From positions 1 to 64,000 of the forward strand of contig JAYUKX010000020.1 in NCBI GenBank assembly GCA_043764095.1: 64,000 nt of DNA, read 5' to 3'. The notes under the pieces were generated by a model that did no database searches, was not told the origin of the DNA, and saw only the letters and a program-made list of their open reading frames with translations. Positions within the stretch are counted from its first letter, which is position 1, and the number at the start of each line of letters is the position of its first letter. Below are positions 63,645 through 64,000 of the stretch, one piece after another. The translations under genes were made by a program, and so were the position numbers. Source of the DNA: M3007 sp043764095. Its GTDB lineage: Bacteria > Bacteroidota > Bacteroidia > Chitinophagales > Saprospiraceae.

Positions 63645-64000
63645 TTATAGAAATGTCGTTTTAGGGTGACGTGCAACTCATAAATATACGCACCTTTTGA
63701 AGGCACACACAAAAATAGGGCATCATCAACGTCATTTTTGTTAATTGTAGATATTTTTTCACTTGTAGGATGAAAATTATGACTATCGGTAAGTATGTAT
63801 TGTGTTTGATTTGTATATTTTTTTAATTCAGATAGTCGTTTAGTTTGTCTATACCAACCAAACTTAGGTTCTTTTATTGATTCTTCCAGCTCTTTAATTT
63901 CATTTAATAAATCTTCATAAGACAAACTATTCTTTGTCTCTCTTAGAAGAGAATATGTTTCAATATATTCATACTGAATATTTTTTATGTAGTCTTTTAT
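63641..64000 (-). CDS. Unknown gene, 5' end outside the window (partial)
   Basis: A frame open from the window edge (64000) to TAA at 63641. It extends upstream of the only candidate in-window start, a TTG at 63925: residues before it (YIKNIQYEYIETYSLL and others) are also in frame without a stop, so the gene is truncated by the window. The visible 119 residues are charged helix followed by a short strand-rich end (LCVPSKGAYIYELHVTLKRHFYK). No family recognised. It overlaps the EEP gene by 4 bases and so is probably co-transcribed and functionally linked. Confidence 0.7.
   Translation of the reverse strand: MKDYIKNIQYEYIETYSLLRETKNSLSYEDLLNEIKELEESIKEPKFGWYRQTKRLSELKKYTNQTQYILTDSHNFHPTSEKISTINKNDVDDALFLCVPSKGAYIYELHVTLKRHFYK

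Noticed and set aside
1..64000. tRNA and rRNA genes
   Set aside because: I looked through the intergenic gaps for cloverleaf-like sequence and conserved rRNA segments and saw none. A covariance-model search would be needed to be certain.

Overview
The window looks like a chromosomal segment of a Bacteroidota bacterium, most likely of the Saprospiria/Chitinophagia type. The evidence is: a very large surface protein with a gliding-motility (CHU_C, type B) T9SS sorting domain, a second secreted protein with a type A T9SS tail, a MurF-Alr fusion, a short primary sigma factor of 289 residues, LytS/LytTR signalling, an NspC polyamine enzyme, and many -7 boxes of the Bacteroidota form TAnnTTTG. The genus cannot be fixed from the sequence alone. 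No rRNA, tRNA, IS element, prophage or true CRISPR array was seen.

Layout. 1-6.4 kb: a metal-binding (HMA) lipoprotein, an AhpD-like protein, a secreted beta-propeller protein and a CBM9/DUF5916 outer-membrane protein. 6.5-10.2 kb: a phosphodiesterase, murF-alr and an OmpR-type response regulator. 10.4-16.1 kb: a haem-type TonB receptor, mnmA with a small downstream membrane protein, and a periplasmic thioredoxin-like protein, separated by three kinds of intergenic inverted-repeat element. 16.4-28.4 kb: small proteins, a DUF3050 protein, a 2524-residue adhesin with 17 Ig-like repeats, a beta-barrel protein and an S41 protease. 29-35 kb: gltB-gltD. 35.2-38.3 kb: an MFP/permease/ATPase export operon. 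It ends exactly where a 28-bp tandem repeat array begins, and a subclass B1 metallo-beta-lactamase gene ends on the array's other side. 39.3-42 kb: a LytTR regulator with its kinase, and a conserved exported protein. 42.3-47 kb: a probable neutral-lipid storage locus. It holds a wax-ester synthase/DGAT fused to an SCP2 domain, a divergent coiled-coil protein, a BTAD/SARP-type regulator, and a helical protein built from three exact 33-residue (3 x 11) repeats like those of lipid-droplet coat proteins. 47-54.3 kb: a drug/metabolite transporter, a GH3 glycosidase, a PP2C-like phosphatase, a WG-repeat protein and a metallophosphoesterase. 54.4-56.9 kb: a Fic protein behind a helically phased GATAA array, facing an ADP-ribosylglycohydrolase lipoprotein. 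57-62.6 kb: housekeeping genes rpoD, rsmB-like, nspC and glnS. 62.9-64 kb: an EEP-family nuclease/phosphatase and a gene cut by the window end.

The most promising leads are the putative lipid-droplet locus (42.4-47 kb), the phased GATAA operator ahead of fic (54.36-54.44 kb), the metallo-beta-lactamase with an altered active-site loop, and a set of palindromic repeat families that sit at gene ends, in two cases forming the stop codon itself. Functional calls rest on motif recognition by eye. No database search was possible.
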